NCBI GenBank assembly: GCA_031367715.1 | Contig: JANLQJ010000405.1 | Location: 45,590-109,589, forward strand | Direction of reading: 5' to 3' | DNA: 64,000 nt | DNA from: JANYHF01 sp031367715 | Lineage (GTDB): Bacteria > Pseudomonadota > Alphaproteobacteria > Rhizobiales > Hyphomicrobiaceae | In this document: piece by piece, positions 44,802-53,314 of the stretch | Position numbering within the stretch: the stretch's first letter is position 1 | How the letters are laid out: each line of letters starts with the position of its first letter | Notes under the pieces: model-generated | The model's database searches: none | What the model saw: the letters and a program-made list of their open reading frames with translations, nothing else | What the model was told of the DNA's origin: nothing | Position numbers and translations under genes: made by a program

Positions 44802-45983
44802 TTAATCCTTCGCCAGCGCTTGCGATAGTTTTTGTACCATTTTAACCACAGTTCCGATCATCTTTGGCCCCGATTTGCCCGATTTGCCCAAATTTGCCTC
44901 GATGGCGTCAACCAGAACCGAGCCAACCACCACCGCATCGGCGCCGGCGGCGATGGCCTTGGCCTGCTCTGCAGTTTTCACGCCAAAGCCCACGGCCACC
45001 GGCAGTTTGGTCTGCCGCTTGATGCGTGCCACCTGGGTATGCACCTGAGTGACATCGGGCGCCTTGGTGCCGGTGATGCCCGCAATCGAGACGTAGTAGA
45101 CGAAGCCCGAGGTGTTTTTGAGTACCGCAGGCAGCCGCTTGTCGTCGGTGGTGGGGGTGGCGAGGCGGATGAAGTTGATGCCGCGCTTGACGGCAGGCAA
45201 GCACAGCTCGTCATCGGCCTCCGGCGGCAGATCGACGATGATCAGCCCATCAACGCCGGCAGCCTTGGCATCGTCGAGGAATTTTTCGCCCGGATAGACA
45301 TAGATCGGATTGTAGTAGCCCATCAGCACGATCGGGGTGGTGGCGTCGGTCTTGCGGAAGTCGCGCACCAGCTCGAGCGTGTGCGCCATTTTATGCCCGG
45401 CCTTCAGGGCCCGCAGCGACGACGCCTGGATGGCCGGACCGTCCGCCATCGGATCGGAGAACGGCATGCCGAGTTCGATGATGTCGGCCCCGGCGGCGGG
45501 CAGCGCTTTGAGGAGCGCGCGCGAAGTTTCGAGATCCGGGTCGCCGGCGGTGATGAAGGTGACGAGGCCCGCGCGTTTCTTGGCGGCGAGTTCCGCGAAG
45601 CGGGTTTCGATGCGGGTGGGCGAAATCTTCTTCTTGTCTGGCGAATGCTCGGTCTTGATAGCTTCAACAATGGACTGCAGCGACCTAAGATCCAACGTAA
45701 CAGTCTCCCAAATCGATTGCGGATCGACCCGCTGATAGCCGTGTCTCAGAATGTTTCCAATCTGATGAATTTCTTTCCACGGCGTTGTCGGATGTTCGCC
45801 TCTGTCATCCTCAGGAATGTACCTCGACGCTTCAGAGATAATTTCTATGGCCCGTTCAACCGCAAATCGGAGCATCTGATCCGATTTGAAATCCGATAGC
45901 GTCTTTCCAGCAGTAATTTTCAAGGCGAACTCGATATTCGACAAGATGTCGTCAAGCCTTTGAACAATTGATCGTTGCGTCAT
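44802..45983 (-). CDS. trpA: HepT toxin fused in frame to tryptophan synthase alpha subunit (HepT-TrpA)
   Basis: A continuous 393-codon frame without stop joins two unrelated proteins. Residues 1-113 are a HepT/DUF86 toxin (RSIVQRLDDILSNIEFAL at the start, IGNILRHGYQRVD near 75-87 with the active His81 and target Tyr83). Residues about 120-393 are a full TrpA: TRIETRFAELAAKKRAG, VTFITAGDPD, ADIIELGMPFSDPMADGPAI with catalytic Glu170 and Asp181, LMGYYNPIYVYPGE, and GFGVKTAEQAKAIAAGADAV. There is no ATG, GTG or TTG between the two parts; ISPTRIE at 120 probably reflects an ancestral MSPTRIE start with ATG changed to ATT. The HepT part has clearly lower GC than the TrpA part. It starts inside the mntA stop (TAATG). 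TrpA cleaves indole-glycerol phosphate and passes indole to TrpB, encoded upstream. Confidence 0.9.
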   Translation of the reverse strand: MTQRSIVQRLDDILSNIEFALKITAGKTLSDFKSDQMLRFAVERAIEIISEASRYIPEDDRGEHPTTPWKEIHQIGNILRHGYQRVDPQSIWETVTLDLRSLQSIVEAIKTEHSPDKKKISPTRIETRFAELAAKKRAGLVTFITAGDPDLETSRALLKALPAAGADIIELGMPFSDPMADGPAIQASSLRALKAGHKMAHTLELVRDFRKTDATTPIVLMGYYNPIYVYPGEKFLDDAKAAGVDGLIIVDLPPEADDELCLPAVKRGINFIRLATPTTDDKRLPAVLKNTSGFVYYVSIAGITGTKAPDVTQVHTQVARIKRQTKLPVAVGFGVKTAEQAKAIAAGADAVVVGSVLVDAIEANLGKSGKSGPKMIGTVVKMVQKLSQALAKD

Positions 45984-46279
45984 TACAATACCCTGATGGA
46001 GCTTTGTTCAATATCTGACTTGAGCAGCGGATGGAGAGACGTGCGCGTCCCGACATCGACGTTCGTCCCAAGAAGTTCCTGCAATCGGAGTTGGAGTCGC
46101 GCCAACTCGATCAATCCGAATTTCTTCTTGAAATTTCGGTCGATAAAAAGGTCAACATCCGAACTCGGTTTCGCTTCGTCACGGGCCACCGAGCCGTAGA
46201 GGTACAAAGACTCTGCACCCAGATCCCGGATCTCATCAGCGTGAGACTTCAAGATCTCAATGACTTCATTGCGCGTCAT
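45983..46279 (-). CDS. mntA: MntA-type minimal nucleotidyltransferase antitoxin
   Basis: A 98-residue minimal nucleotidyltransferase with the polymerase-beta-like signature LYLYGSVARDEAKPSSDVDL (GS and DVD active-site residues, about 27-46). MntA enzymes inactivate HepT by adenylylating a Tyr near its active site. The ATG at 46279 is preceded by an unusually strong ribosome site, AGGAGGTGAT, which overlaps the trpB stop codon by one base group and may be the original trpA ribosome site. Its stop overlaps the HepT start by one base. GC content is lower than in trpB and in trpA, which suggests acquisition. Confidence 0.88.
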   Translation of the reverse strand: MTRNEVIEILKSHADEIRDLGAESLYLYGSVARDEAKPSSDVDLFIDRNFKKKFGLIELARLQLRLQELLGTNVDVGTRTSLHPLLKSDIEQSSIRVL

Positions 46280-46290
46280 GGCATCACCTC

Positions 46291-47514
46291 CTACATCTTC
46301 ATCCCGAGATGATCCGCCACCGAGAAGATATCCTTGTCGCCGCGCCCACACATGTTCATCACCAGAAGATTATCACTCTTCAACTTCGGCGCCAACTTCC
46401 GCACATAGGCCAGCGCATGGGCCGGCTCCAGGGCGGGAATGATCCCTTCCAGCCTGGTGCACAGTTGGAACGCCTCCAGCGCCTCCTTGTCGGTCGCCGA
46501 CACATAGGTGACGCGGCCAGTATCCCTTAACCAGGAATGCTCCGGACCAACGCCGGGATAATCCAACCCGGCCGAGATCGAGTGGCCTTCGAGGATCTGT
46601 CCGTCGTCGTCCTGCAGCAGATAGGTGCGATTGCCGTGCAACACGCCGGGTTTGCCACCGTTCATGGACGCGGCGTGGCCATTCTCTACTTCGAGCCCGT
46701 GACCGCCGGCCTCGACGCCGTAGATGGCGACGGACGTGTCATCCAGGAATGGATGGAACAGACCCATGGCGTTCGAGCCGCCGCCGATGCAGGCCACCAG
46801 CGTATCGGGCAGCCGACCTTCCAGGCCCATCATCTGCTCGCGCGTCTCCTTGCCGATGATTGACTGGAAGTCGCGCACCATGGCCGGATACGGATGCGGG
46901 CCAGCCACTGTACCGATGATATAATAGGTATCGTGAACGTTTGACACCCAGTCGCGCAGCGCCTCGTTCATGGCGTCCTTGAGGGTCGCATTGCCCGAGA
47001 GCGCGGGTCGCACCTCGGCGCCGAGCAGTTTCATGCGGAACACGTTCGGCTTCTGGCGCTCAATGTCGGTCGCGCCCATATAGACCACGCAGGGCAGACC
47101 GAAGCGCGCACAGACAGTTGCCACGGCGACCCCATGCTGGCCCGCTCCGGTCTCGGCGATGATGCGTGTCTTGCCCATGCGGCGCGCCAGCAGGATCTGG
47201 CCGAGACAATTGTTGATCTTGTGCGAGCCGGTGTGGTTCAACTCGTCGCGCTTGAAGTAGATCTTGGCGCCCTTCAGCTGCTCGGTCATCCGCTCGGCGA
47301 AATACAGCGGCGACGGGCGGCCGGTATAGTGCGCGTGCAGATTGTCCAATTCGGCCTTGAAACTGGGGTCTGTTTTGGCCTTTTCGTAGGCTGATTCCAG
47401 CTCAAGGATGTTCGGCATCAGCGTCTCGGCCACGAAGCGGCCGCCATAGAGGCCGAAATGGCCGCGCTCGTCAGGGCCGGTACGGAAGCTGTTCAGTTGT
47501 TTGGCGGTCGGCAT
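46291..47514 (-). CDS. trpB: Tryptophan synthase beta subunit
   Basis: PLP enzyme condensing indole with serine, 407 residues. The cofactor Lys is in DELNHTGSHKINNCLGQILL (about 94-105), the phosphate loop is in VACIGGGSNAMGLFHPF, and GAEVRPALSGNATLKDA and EGIIPALEPAHALAY are typical. The stop TAG is followed directly by GAGGTGAT and the mntA start. It normally pairs with TrpA in an alpha2-beta2 channel complex; here TrpA carries a HepT domain. Confidence 0.97.
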   Translation of the reverse strand: MPTAKQLNSFRTGPDERGHFGLYGGRFVAETLMPNILELESAYEKAKTDPSFKAELDNLHAHYTGRPSPLYFAERMTEQLKGAKIYFKRDELNHTGSHKINNCLGQILLARRMGKTRIIAETGAGQHGVAVATVCARFGLPCVVYMGATDIERQKPNVFRMKLLGAEVRPALSGNATLKDAMNEALRDWVSNVHDTYYIIGTVAGPHPYPAMVRDFQSIIGKETREQMMGLEGRLPDTLVACIGGGSNAMGLFHPFLDDTSVAIYGVEAGGHGLEVENGHAASMNGGKPGVLHGNRTYLLQDDDGQILEGHSISAGLDYPGVGPEHSWLRDTGRVTYVSATDKEALEAFQLCTRLEGIIPALEPAHALAYVRKLAPKLKSDNLLVMNMCGRGDKDIFSVADHLGMKM

Positions 47515-47525
47515 TTGCTTGGCAC

Positions 47526-48176
47526 CTATCTTGCGGGGTATTGGCAGCGTGCAGCCGCGATGAAACGTTGAATGAGTAGGTTGTCCTTGACTCCCGGAGC
47601 GCTCTCGACGCCGGACGACACGTCAACCATCGGTGTTCGGGTCAGCCGGATCGCCTCGGCGACATTGGCGGGGTTGAGCCCGCCCGACAGCATGAACGGG
47701 CCCTTGTCCGACTCGCCCTCGATGGCGCGCCAGTCAAAGGCGATGCCATTGCCGCCAGGCAGTTCGCCCGCCATCGGCTTGGCGTCAAACAGGATGAATG
47801 CCGCTGCGCCGCGATAGACCTCGGCGGCCAACGCATCCGCGGGCGCGGCGACCGGTATGGCCTTGATCACGGGCACGCCCCAGCGCGCCGCGAGTTCGCG
47901 AACCCGTTCGGGCGTCTCGCGGCCATGCAGCTGGAGGTAGTCCGGCCGCACCTGGGCGATGACGTCTGCCACCAAGGCATCGTCCGGATCGACCAGCAGC
48001 GAGACCACTTTCGCCTTGCCGCGCGCCGCAGCGGCGAGCAGCCCGGCCGTCGCCGGACTGATATGGCGCGGACTGCGCGGATAGTGCACGAACCCGACCA
48101 GGTCCGCTCCCGCCGCAAGGGCGGTTGCGAGCGTGTCGGGCGTGGACAGTCCACAGATCTTGATCTGAACGGGCAT
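47526..48176 (-). CDS. trpF: Phosphoribosylanthranilate isomerase
   Basis: TIM-barrel enzyme of tryptophan synthesis, 216 residues. N-terminal QIKICGLSTPDTLATALAAG contains the catalytic Cys, then LVGFVHYPRSPRHIS, LLVDPDDALVADVI, and the C-terminal phosphate sites FMLSGGLNPANVAEAI and VDVSSGVESAPGVKD with the catalytic Asp. First gene of the trpFBA transcript; 11 bp separate it from trpB. Confidence 0.96.
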   Translation of the reverse strand: MPVQIKICGLSTPDTLATALAAGADLVGFVHYPRSPRHISPATAGLLAAAARGKAKVVSLLVDPDDALVADVIAQVRPDYLQLHGRETPERVRELAARWGVPVIKAIPVAAPADALAAEVYRGAAAFILFDAKPMAGELPGGNGIAFDWRAIEGESDKGPFMLSGGLNPANVAEAIRLTRTPMVDVSSGVESAPGVKDNLLIQRFIAAARCQYPAR

Positions 48177-48219
48177 GGTGTATTACGTAAGCTGATCGTC
48201 AGATTACGAATTATATCTG

Positions 48220-48253
48220 AAAAAGGCGCGACCCGGCTCAAAAGCTCGGGTCG
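48220..48253 (-). terminator. Terminator or attenuator before trpF
   Basis: CGACCCG (48229-48235) pairs with CGGGTCG (48247-48253), with an inner AGCT/AGC extension. On the minus strand the hairpin is followed by CGCC and TTTTT, 44 bp before the trpF start. It probably ends the LapA-like transcript, but a role as a leader attenuator for trpF is possible. A TATAAT hexamer lies on the minus strand at 48210-48215, between it and trpF. Confidence 0.6.
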
Positions 48254-48365
48254 AACACCTCAGCGCGAGCCGAGGGCGCGCCACCACGCGCGGCGGCGGC
48301 TGTTTGGTCGGCTGGAGGTGATGCCTACCGTCCCGGCATAAACCGCAAAAACTGCCTGTGTCGCC

Positions 48366-48743
48366 TTAGCGGCCATAGCCGAGCTTCACCGTTTGTCCGC
48401 CGCGCCGCGATCCCGTACTGGGAGGAACTGCCGCGCCAGCCTCGACCTGATCCCGGGTCAGTCTATCAGCCTCGGACTTCCATTGATAGGCCTCGCGCGA
48501 TTTATGCCGCGCGGTGCGGCGCCATTTGCCCTGGCCAAGCCAAGTGGCGAAACCGCCCAATAGCAGGCCAGACATGAACAGCAGAAACATCAGCAGGGAC
48601 AGCGGCAGAGCCACCGCCAGGGGCGTCGCGGCCCGTCCGAACGGGTCGAGATTGAGCGTGATCATCTGCCGGTTGGCAATGCCGATCGGCATCACGACGG
48701 TGGCAATGGCCACACCGAACAGGACCCACAAGAACCGCCGCAT
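48366..48743 (-). CDS. LapA-like (DUF1049) inner-membrane protein
   Basis: A 125-residue membrane protein with two hydrophobic helices (FLWVLFGVAIATVVMPIGIA and LPLSLLMFLLFMSGLLLGGF) separated by the conserved NRQMITLNLDPF loop, followed by a basic cytoplasmic tail (GQGKWRRTARHKSREAY). Family members assist lipopolysaccharide assembly in enterics; the role in this lineage is unproven. The order ihfB, LapA-like, trpF is common in rhizobia. Confidence 0.85.
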   Translation of the reverse strand: MRRFLWVLFGVAIATVVMPIGIANRQMITLNLDPFGRAATPLAVALPLSLLMFLLFMSGLLLGGFATWLGQGKWRRTARHKSREAYQWKSEADRLTRDQVEAGAAVPPSTGSRRGGQTVKLGYGR

Positions 48744-48749
48744 GATGCT

Positions 48750-49175
48750 TTATCTCACTCCCTTGGCGGACTTTGCCTCGGCGCGCGGGCGCCCTGGCTT
48801 GCCCGGCACCGGCACTGGCGCCGCAGTTGGCTTGACCGCCTTGGCCGTCGCCAGCTTGCCGCCATTGCGGCCCGCCGTCTTGGCGGCCGGCTTGGCCGTC
48901 CGGTTCAGCCGTTCGCGTAGCTCGCGCCCCGACTTGAAGAACGGCACGAACTTTTCTTCCACCTTCACCGCGTCCCCAGTGCGTGGATTGCGCCCGACCC
49001 GCGGTTCGCGATGCTTGACCGTGAAGGCGCCAAAGCCGCGCAGCTCCACCCGGTCGCCCCGCGCCAGCGCATCGACGATCTCGTCCAGCACCACATTGAC
49101 GATGCGCTCGATGTCCTTGTGGAACAGGTGATGATTGCCATCGGCAATCTTCGCAATCAACTCAGACTTAATCAC
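48750..49175 (-). CDS. ihfB: Integration host factor beta subunit with basic C-terminal extension
   Basis: HU/IHF family DNA-bending protein. Residues 1-95 are IhfB: MIKSELIAKIADGNHHLFHK, VNVVLDEIVDALARGDRVEL, RGFGAFTVKHREPRVGRNPR with the DNA-intercalating Pro in the arm, and FKSGRELRERLN. A further tail of about 45 residues rich in Lys, Ala and Pro (AKPAAKTAGR, AKAVKPTAAPVPVPG) is unusual for IhfB and resembles histone H1-like tails that add nonspecific DNA contact. It is cotranscribed with the LapA-like gene. Confidence 0.92.
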   Translation of the reverse strand: MIKSELIAKIADGNHHLFHKDIERIVNVVLDEIVDALARGDRVELRGFGAFTVKHREPRVGRNPRTGDAVKVEEKFVPFFKSGRELRERLNRTAKPAAKTAGRNGGKLATAKAVKPTAAPVPVPGKPGRPRAEAKSAKGVR

Positions 49176-49249
49176 AACCCAGCCCTCCCAGCCCGCATGG
49201 CCCCCCTGAACACCGCTGCGACCTGCGGCGATCCTATTGTATTAGCGGA

Positions 49250-50230
49250 CTAATTGGCTGCAACGTGCCAGACGGACAATAACCCGTCAAGCCGAAGCCG
49301 ACTCAATGTCGATTCACCGAATATCCGTGTAGCGATCGCTTCGACATAACCGGCCAGCTCGCTGCTTGGTGTCGCACCTGCTTCGCCGAACAACCTTCCA
49401 AAGCCGTCGGGGCGCCGCGGTCGCCGATCGATGACCGGCAGTTTGGCGGCCAGACCCTTGTCTTTTTCCAGCCAGGCGATGGCGTCGTCCTCGCCGCCAA
49501 TGGCATCGACCAGCTTGTATTGCAGCGCTTGGCGGCCGGAATAAATGCTGCCGGCTTCCAGCCCCGGCACGGCCGCGGGCGTGATGTGGCGTCGCGCGGT
49601 CACCAGGCCCTGGAACCAGACCTGACCTTCCTTGACCAGGCTCTCGGCCAGCTGCTTGCCCGGCTCGTCCAGCGGCTGGAACATCGAGGGCGAGGCCTTC
49701 AACGCACCGCTCTTGATCTCGCGCATCTTGATGCCGATCTTATCGAGCGCCTCGGCGACTTCCGGGTACTGGAAGATGACGCCGACCGAGCCGGTGATGG
49801 TGTTGCCATGGACAAAGATGCGATCGGTGGCGATACTGACCATATAGGCCGCGGAGGTGGCGATGGTGCCGCCGACTGCGACGACCGGCTTCTTTTTGGC
49901 CAGTTCCGTGATCGCGGTATAGAGAACTTCGCCACCCGTAGTGGTACCGCCGGGGCTATCGACGGCCAGCAGCACCGCCTTGACGTTGGCGTCCTCGCCC
50001 AGCGCTTTTAAGAGCTTGATCTGCTCGCGGTCCTCGACGATCAAGCCGGTGATGCCGACCCGCGCGATGTGCGCGCCGTGGCCGAGCCAGCCCTCATGCT
50101 CGTCGCCGCGGCTCAACCCGAACAGCGTGCCGAGCAGGACCAGCCCCAACACGCCGGCAATGATGCGCCAGCGCCAGACCCGGCGTTTGAGGTCACGTTT
50201 GTCCAAGGCAAGTTCGATATCGGTGCTCAT
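49250..50230 (-). CDS. sppA: Signal peptide peptidase SppA
   Basis: Single-domain SppA of 326 residues with an N-terminal membrane anchor (WRIIAGVLGLVLLGTLFGL, about 20-38). The serine protease core has VDSPGGTTTGGEVLYTAI, catalytic Ser in GGTIATSAAYMVSIATDRI and the Lys region in GIKMREIKSGALKASPS. It degrades cleaved signal peptides in the inner membrane. The ATG at 50230 follows AGGAG; the upstream in-frame ATG at 50257 lies in the adjoining palindromic repeat. Confidence 0.92.
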   Translation of the reverse strand: MSTDIELALDKRDLKRRVWRWRIIAGVLGLVLLGTLFGLSRGDEHEGWLGHGAHIARVGITGLIVEDREQIKLLKALGEDANVKAVLLAVDSPGGTTTGGEVLYTAITELAKKKPVVAVGGTIATSAAYMVSIATDRIFVHGNTITGSVGVIFQYPEVAEALDKIGIKMREIKSGALKASPSMFQPLDEPGKQLAESLVKEGQVWFQGLVTARRHITPAAVPGLEAGSIYSGRQALQYKLVDAIGGEDDAIAWLEKDKGLAAKLPVIDRRPRRPDGFGRLFGEAGATPSSELAGYVEAIATRIFGESTLSRLRLDGLLSVWHVAAN

Positions 50231-50240
50231 GGGGGCTCCT

Positions 50241-50317
50241 GGGGACATGATGTTCATCTTCAGCCTGACCGGCGCCGATGGTCAAATGTTGTCGCCGAAG
50301 ATGAGCATCATGTTGCC
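50241..50317. repeat. Palindromic repeat, family GGGGACATGATG
   Basis: Two 24-base arms (50241-50264 and 50294-50317) are inverted copies with about three mismatches. The arm begins GGGGACATGATGTTCATC. The same arm occurs four times at 59649-59833 and once at 6504-6523. It lies between the DUF937 gene and sppA and overlaps the upstream alternative sppA start. Confidence 0.8.
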
Positions 50318-50385
50318 AATGAAATGGGCGCCGGCTCTGCTTTGCGCAAGACCGGCGCCCATCATGTCAGTCCAGTCTCGGACGA

Positions 50386-51540
50386 CTACTTCGACATCGC
50401 GTCCAACTTGCCCATGATGCCATCGAGGGCCGGCTTGACGATCGGACCGGCGGCCGAGTTGGCCAGCGCGGCGGTGACCAGCGGACCGAGCACGCCCAGC
50501 GCGCTCTTGGCCAGGCCCTGCAGCACCGGCTTGCCTTCGGCCGGGATCTGACCGGCGACACCGGCGATCTTGTCGAAGGCACCCTGGGCGTCGGTCAGGC
50601 TCGGCAGGGCGGCGTTGGCCGATGCCGCGTCCTTGATGGTCGGCAGCGCGGTGGTCAGCTTGCCGAGCGCGCCGTTGAAGGTGCCGGTAATGTCGAGATC
50701 GCCAACCTTCAGCATGGCCGGAGCGGTAACGGCGGGAACCGTGACGGCGGGGACGGTCGGAACCGTCGGCGTGCCGCGGCCAGCCAGGAACCAGGCGATG
50801 GCGGCAAGGGCCACCAGGCCGATCAGCCAATACAGCCAGTTCGAACCACCCTCGGTTGCCTCGGCTGTCCTGGCCATGGTCGAGGTGGCTGTCTTGCTGG
50901 CCGACGACATGGTGCTGGAAGCAGCACTGGTTGCCGAGCTTGCCGCCTTGCTGGCCATGCTGGAAGCACCGGCTGCGCCCGCAGCCATCGTGCCCATGGC
51001 GCCATCGAGCAATCCGCTGCCCGCCAGCAGTTTGGTGAAATCAGCCGGCATGGCGGCCTGGATGTTCGACTTCTGGTCGCCGAGCAGCTTGGACAGGCCA
51101 CCGGCATCGAGGCCCATGGACTTCTGCTGCTGGCCGAGCGAACCCAGCACCAACGGCACCAATGCGCCGATCAGACCCTTGCTGGCGATGTCGCCGAGGC
51201 CAGAGAACTTGCCGACTGCGCCAGCCAGCTGGCCGAGCGCGGAATTGCCGAGCAATGAACCAAGGATGTTGGTGCCCGTCGTGGCCAGCGCGCCCTGGCC
51301 AGCGCCACCAAGCACGCTGCCCAGATTGCCCATCAGGCCTGGATCGAGCTTGGAGATCGCATTGGTGATCAGCGAGCCGCCATTGGGCTGCGCGGAAACA
51401 CCGACAAGGCTGCCGAGAATGGACGGAATGAGCGCGCCCACGGCCTTGCCGACCAGCGACTTGTCGCCGCCGATGCCGGAGGCCAGCTTGCCCAACAGGT
51501 CGGGAGTAAGCAGCTGCATAATAATCGAAACGAGATTCAT
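50386..51540 (-). CDS. DUF937 family protein with one membrane segment
   Basis: A 384-residue DUF937 protein. The N-terminal part has the family pattern: LIPSILGSLVGVSAQPNGG, LGSVLGGAGQGALATTG and SLLGNSALGQLAGAVG, a hydrophobic Gly/Leu-rich helical repeat. An Ala/Ser/Thr-rich linker (about 185-240) precedes a single membrane helix WLYWLIGLVALAAIAWFLAG (about 250-269), then a Pro/Thr/Val stretch (PTVPTVPAVTVPAVTAPA) and a helical C-terminal domain. Its role is unknown. The ATG at 51540 follows AAGGATC. Confidence 0.8.
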   Translation of the reverse strand: MNLVSIIMQLLTPDLLGKLASGIGGDKSLVGKAVGALIPSILGSLVGVSAQPNGGSLITNAISKLDPGLMGNLGSVLGGAGQGALATTGTNILGSLLGNSALGQLAGAVGKFSGLGDIASKGLIGALVPLVLGSLGQQQKSMGLDAGGLSKLLGDQKSNIQAAMPADFTKLLAGSGLLDGAMGTMAAGAAGASSMASKAASSATSAASSTMSSASKTATSTMARTAEATEGGSNWLYWLIGLVALAAIAWFLAGRGTPTVPTVPAVTVPAVTAPAMLKVGDLDITGTFNGALGKLTTALPTIKDAASANAALPSLTDAQGAFDKIAGVAGQIPAEGKPVLQGLAKSALGVLGPLVTAALANSAAGPIVKPALDGIMGKLDAMSK

Positions 51541-52167
51541 GATCGGATCCTTTCGCAAACCAGAGGCGCCATGCCATTGGGGAGCGGACTGAGCATTAGC
51601 ACATGCCTCGCAAGGCACGCACCGGCCTAGACCGCGCGTGTTGCACTGCAGCTTTAAGCACAGGGCGGGGCCGCGGTCGACAGCCTTTCGCGGTGAAAGG
51701 CTCAATAGGTGCGTTTTGCCTACGCGGCGCTCGGTCTGGCACGCATGGTTTTGCTCGCAAACGGGAAACCCTAAGCTCGTGCAATCAAGCCGCGCGCGCA
51801 GATGCACAAAGCGCAAGATTTGCGTACTCGCACGGCGTGCACCGTCGAGGATATCGGGCAGCGGAGCACACCCGCCGGCCGTCCGGGCGCCTTGGGGGCG
51901 TCTTTTTCCAAGCCATCCCGGCCACCGCCATCTTCCACCCCGCGTCCGACGGTCGACACGCCCCGTGGCGGTAGAAGTTGAAGTGAATAGTAAAGCAATA
52001 CTGCAACTATTTCAAGTATTTTCAGTATGCAATCGTTGAAACGACTGTGCCCGGTGTCAGATACTTGTTTTTTCCCAGTGTCTGACACCCGTAGCTTCCG
52101 GTGTGGGGCCTCTTCCGAAACGGATTTGTTGACATCGAACACCGTGCGGACGGAGCCAATGGCGCGT
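51541..52167. other. Noncoding interval with one palindromic repeat
   Basis: No credible gene is seen in these 627 bases. A weak hairpin with a T-run (GCGCC/GGCGT, then CTTTTT) is near 51889-51908. Arms CGGTGTCAGATAC (52052) and GTGTCTGACACCCG (52079-52092) form an imperfect inverted repeat of the GTGTCAG family, fragments of which also appear at 29789 and 53212. An AT-richer patch around 51980-52030 separates them. Confidence 0.6.
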
Positions 52168-53139
52168 TCAGGCCGCCGGCGTGAAGGTATAGCCGTCGCC
52201 GTCCTTGACCACCTTGCCGGCGGCCGGGAACGGATAGTGATAGCCCATGATCATCGCGCCTTCCGAGATCGCGCGGTCCATCATGGCGCGGCGGCCCTTC
52301 TCGGCCATGTCGCCGTCCATGTCGAACTGCACGTGCCAGTTCGGATGCTTCAGGAACAGCGCCGGGATGTTGGAAACGTCGCCCAGGATGTAGAGCACGT
52401 CCTTGCCCGACGAGAGCTGGAACGAGGTATGCCCCGGCGTATGGCCGTAGGTGGCGACCGAGCGCAGGCCCGGCAGCACCTCGACGTCGGCCTCGATCTT
52501 GCGCACGTTCTTGAGCGCGGCGAACACTTGCTGCTGGCGGTCGATCATGCCCTTCATGCCTTCGGGCATCTTTCCGGCCAGCGCCGCATCGGTCCAGAAC
52601 GCATGCTCCTTGGCCCCCACGATGACCTCGGCTCCGGGGAACACCGGCTGGTTGTCCTTGCTGAGCAGCCCGAACACATGGTCGGGATGGATATGCGTGA
52701 CCACGATGGTCTCGATTTTGGAGGGATCGATGCCGGCCGCCGCCATGCCCTTGCTCATCATCAGTCCCGCGGTCGGCGCGACCTGCCCGCCCGTGCCGGC
52801 ATCGAACATGACGTATTTGCCGCCGATCTTGGCCACCATGACCGAGAAGGTGATGCGCACTTTGTCGTCGGGCAGGCCGGCGGCCACGAGCGCCTTCTTG
52901 GTGTCCTCGACGGAAACGTCCTTGATGAACCCGGGATCGTGGTCCTTCTCCCAGACGCCGTCATAGAGCGCGGTCATCTCGACATCGCCGACCTTGAATT
53001 TGTAGAAACCGGCCTCGGTGGCGGTGGCGGCCGCAGCGGGCGACGCGCCCAGGATCGTGAAGCGGCGGTCTAGGCCGAACACGGCGCCGGCCGTGGCGGC
53101 GGACACGATCATGTCGCGGCGGGAGAAGGTGACGGTCAT
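52168..53139 (-). CDS. Tat-exported metallo-beta-lactamase-fold hydrolase
   Basis: A 323-residue protein with a twin-arginine signal (MTVTFSRRDMIVSAATAGAV) and an MBL domain with the zinc motif VVTHIHPDHVFGLLS (HxHxDH, about residues 146-160), further His in YGHTPGHTSF and an Asp in YILGDVSN. It is predicted to act in the periplasm. The motif fits the glyoxalase II/quorum-quenching lactonase-like broad family; the substrate is unknown. The start at 53139 follows AAGGAG. Confidence 0.88.
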   Translation of the reverse strand: MTVTFSRRDMIVSAATAGAVFGLDRRFTILGASPAAAATATEAGFYKFKVGDVEMTALYDGVWEKDHDPGFIKDVSVEDTKKALVAAGLPDDKVRITFSVMVAKIGGKYVMFDAGTGGQVAPTAGLMMSKGMAAAGIDPSKIETIVVTHIHPDHVFGLLSKDNQPVFPGAEVIVGAKEHAFWTDAALAGKMPEGMKGMIDRQQQVFAALKNVRKIEADVEVLPGLRSVATYGHTPGHTSFQLSSGKDVLYILGDVSNIPALFLKHPNWHVQFDMDGDMAEKGRRAMMDRAISEGAMIMGYHYPFPAAGKVVKDGDGYTFTPAA

Positions 53140-53211
53140 GGGGTGGGCTCCTTGGGGTGGGAGGCGGGAGTCCGACTGTGGTCCATGCAGGTGCATATGG
53201 CAAGTGGCGAC

Positions 53212-53224
53212 GGTGTCAGGCACC
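53212..53224. repeat. GTGTCAG-family repeat fragment
   Basis: GGTGTCAGGCACC is a short imperfect palindrome in the divergent gap between the MBL gene and the HigBA-like pair. It belongs to the repeats described at 52052-52092. Confidence 0.5.
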
Positions 53225-53314
53225 TTGCGGCTCGCAAGGGACTGAGGCCCAGGTCGCGCCGGACTGAGTGTCAGTTGTTCATGGCGAGCCTGGGACATCG
53301 CCCAGTTGCTTCTG

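Noticed and set aside
51603..52142. Several small open frames between the DUF937 and MBL genes
   Set aside because: They overlap each other on both strands, have no ribosome site and include palindromic repeat sequence.
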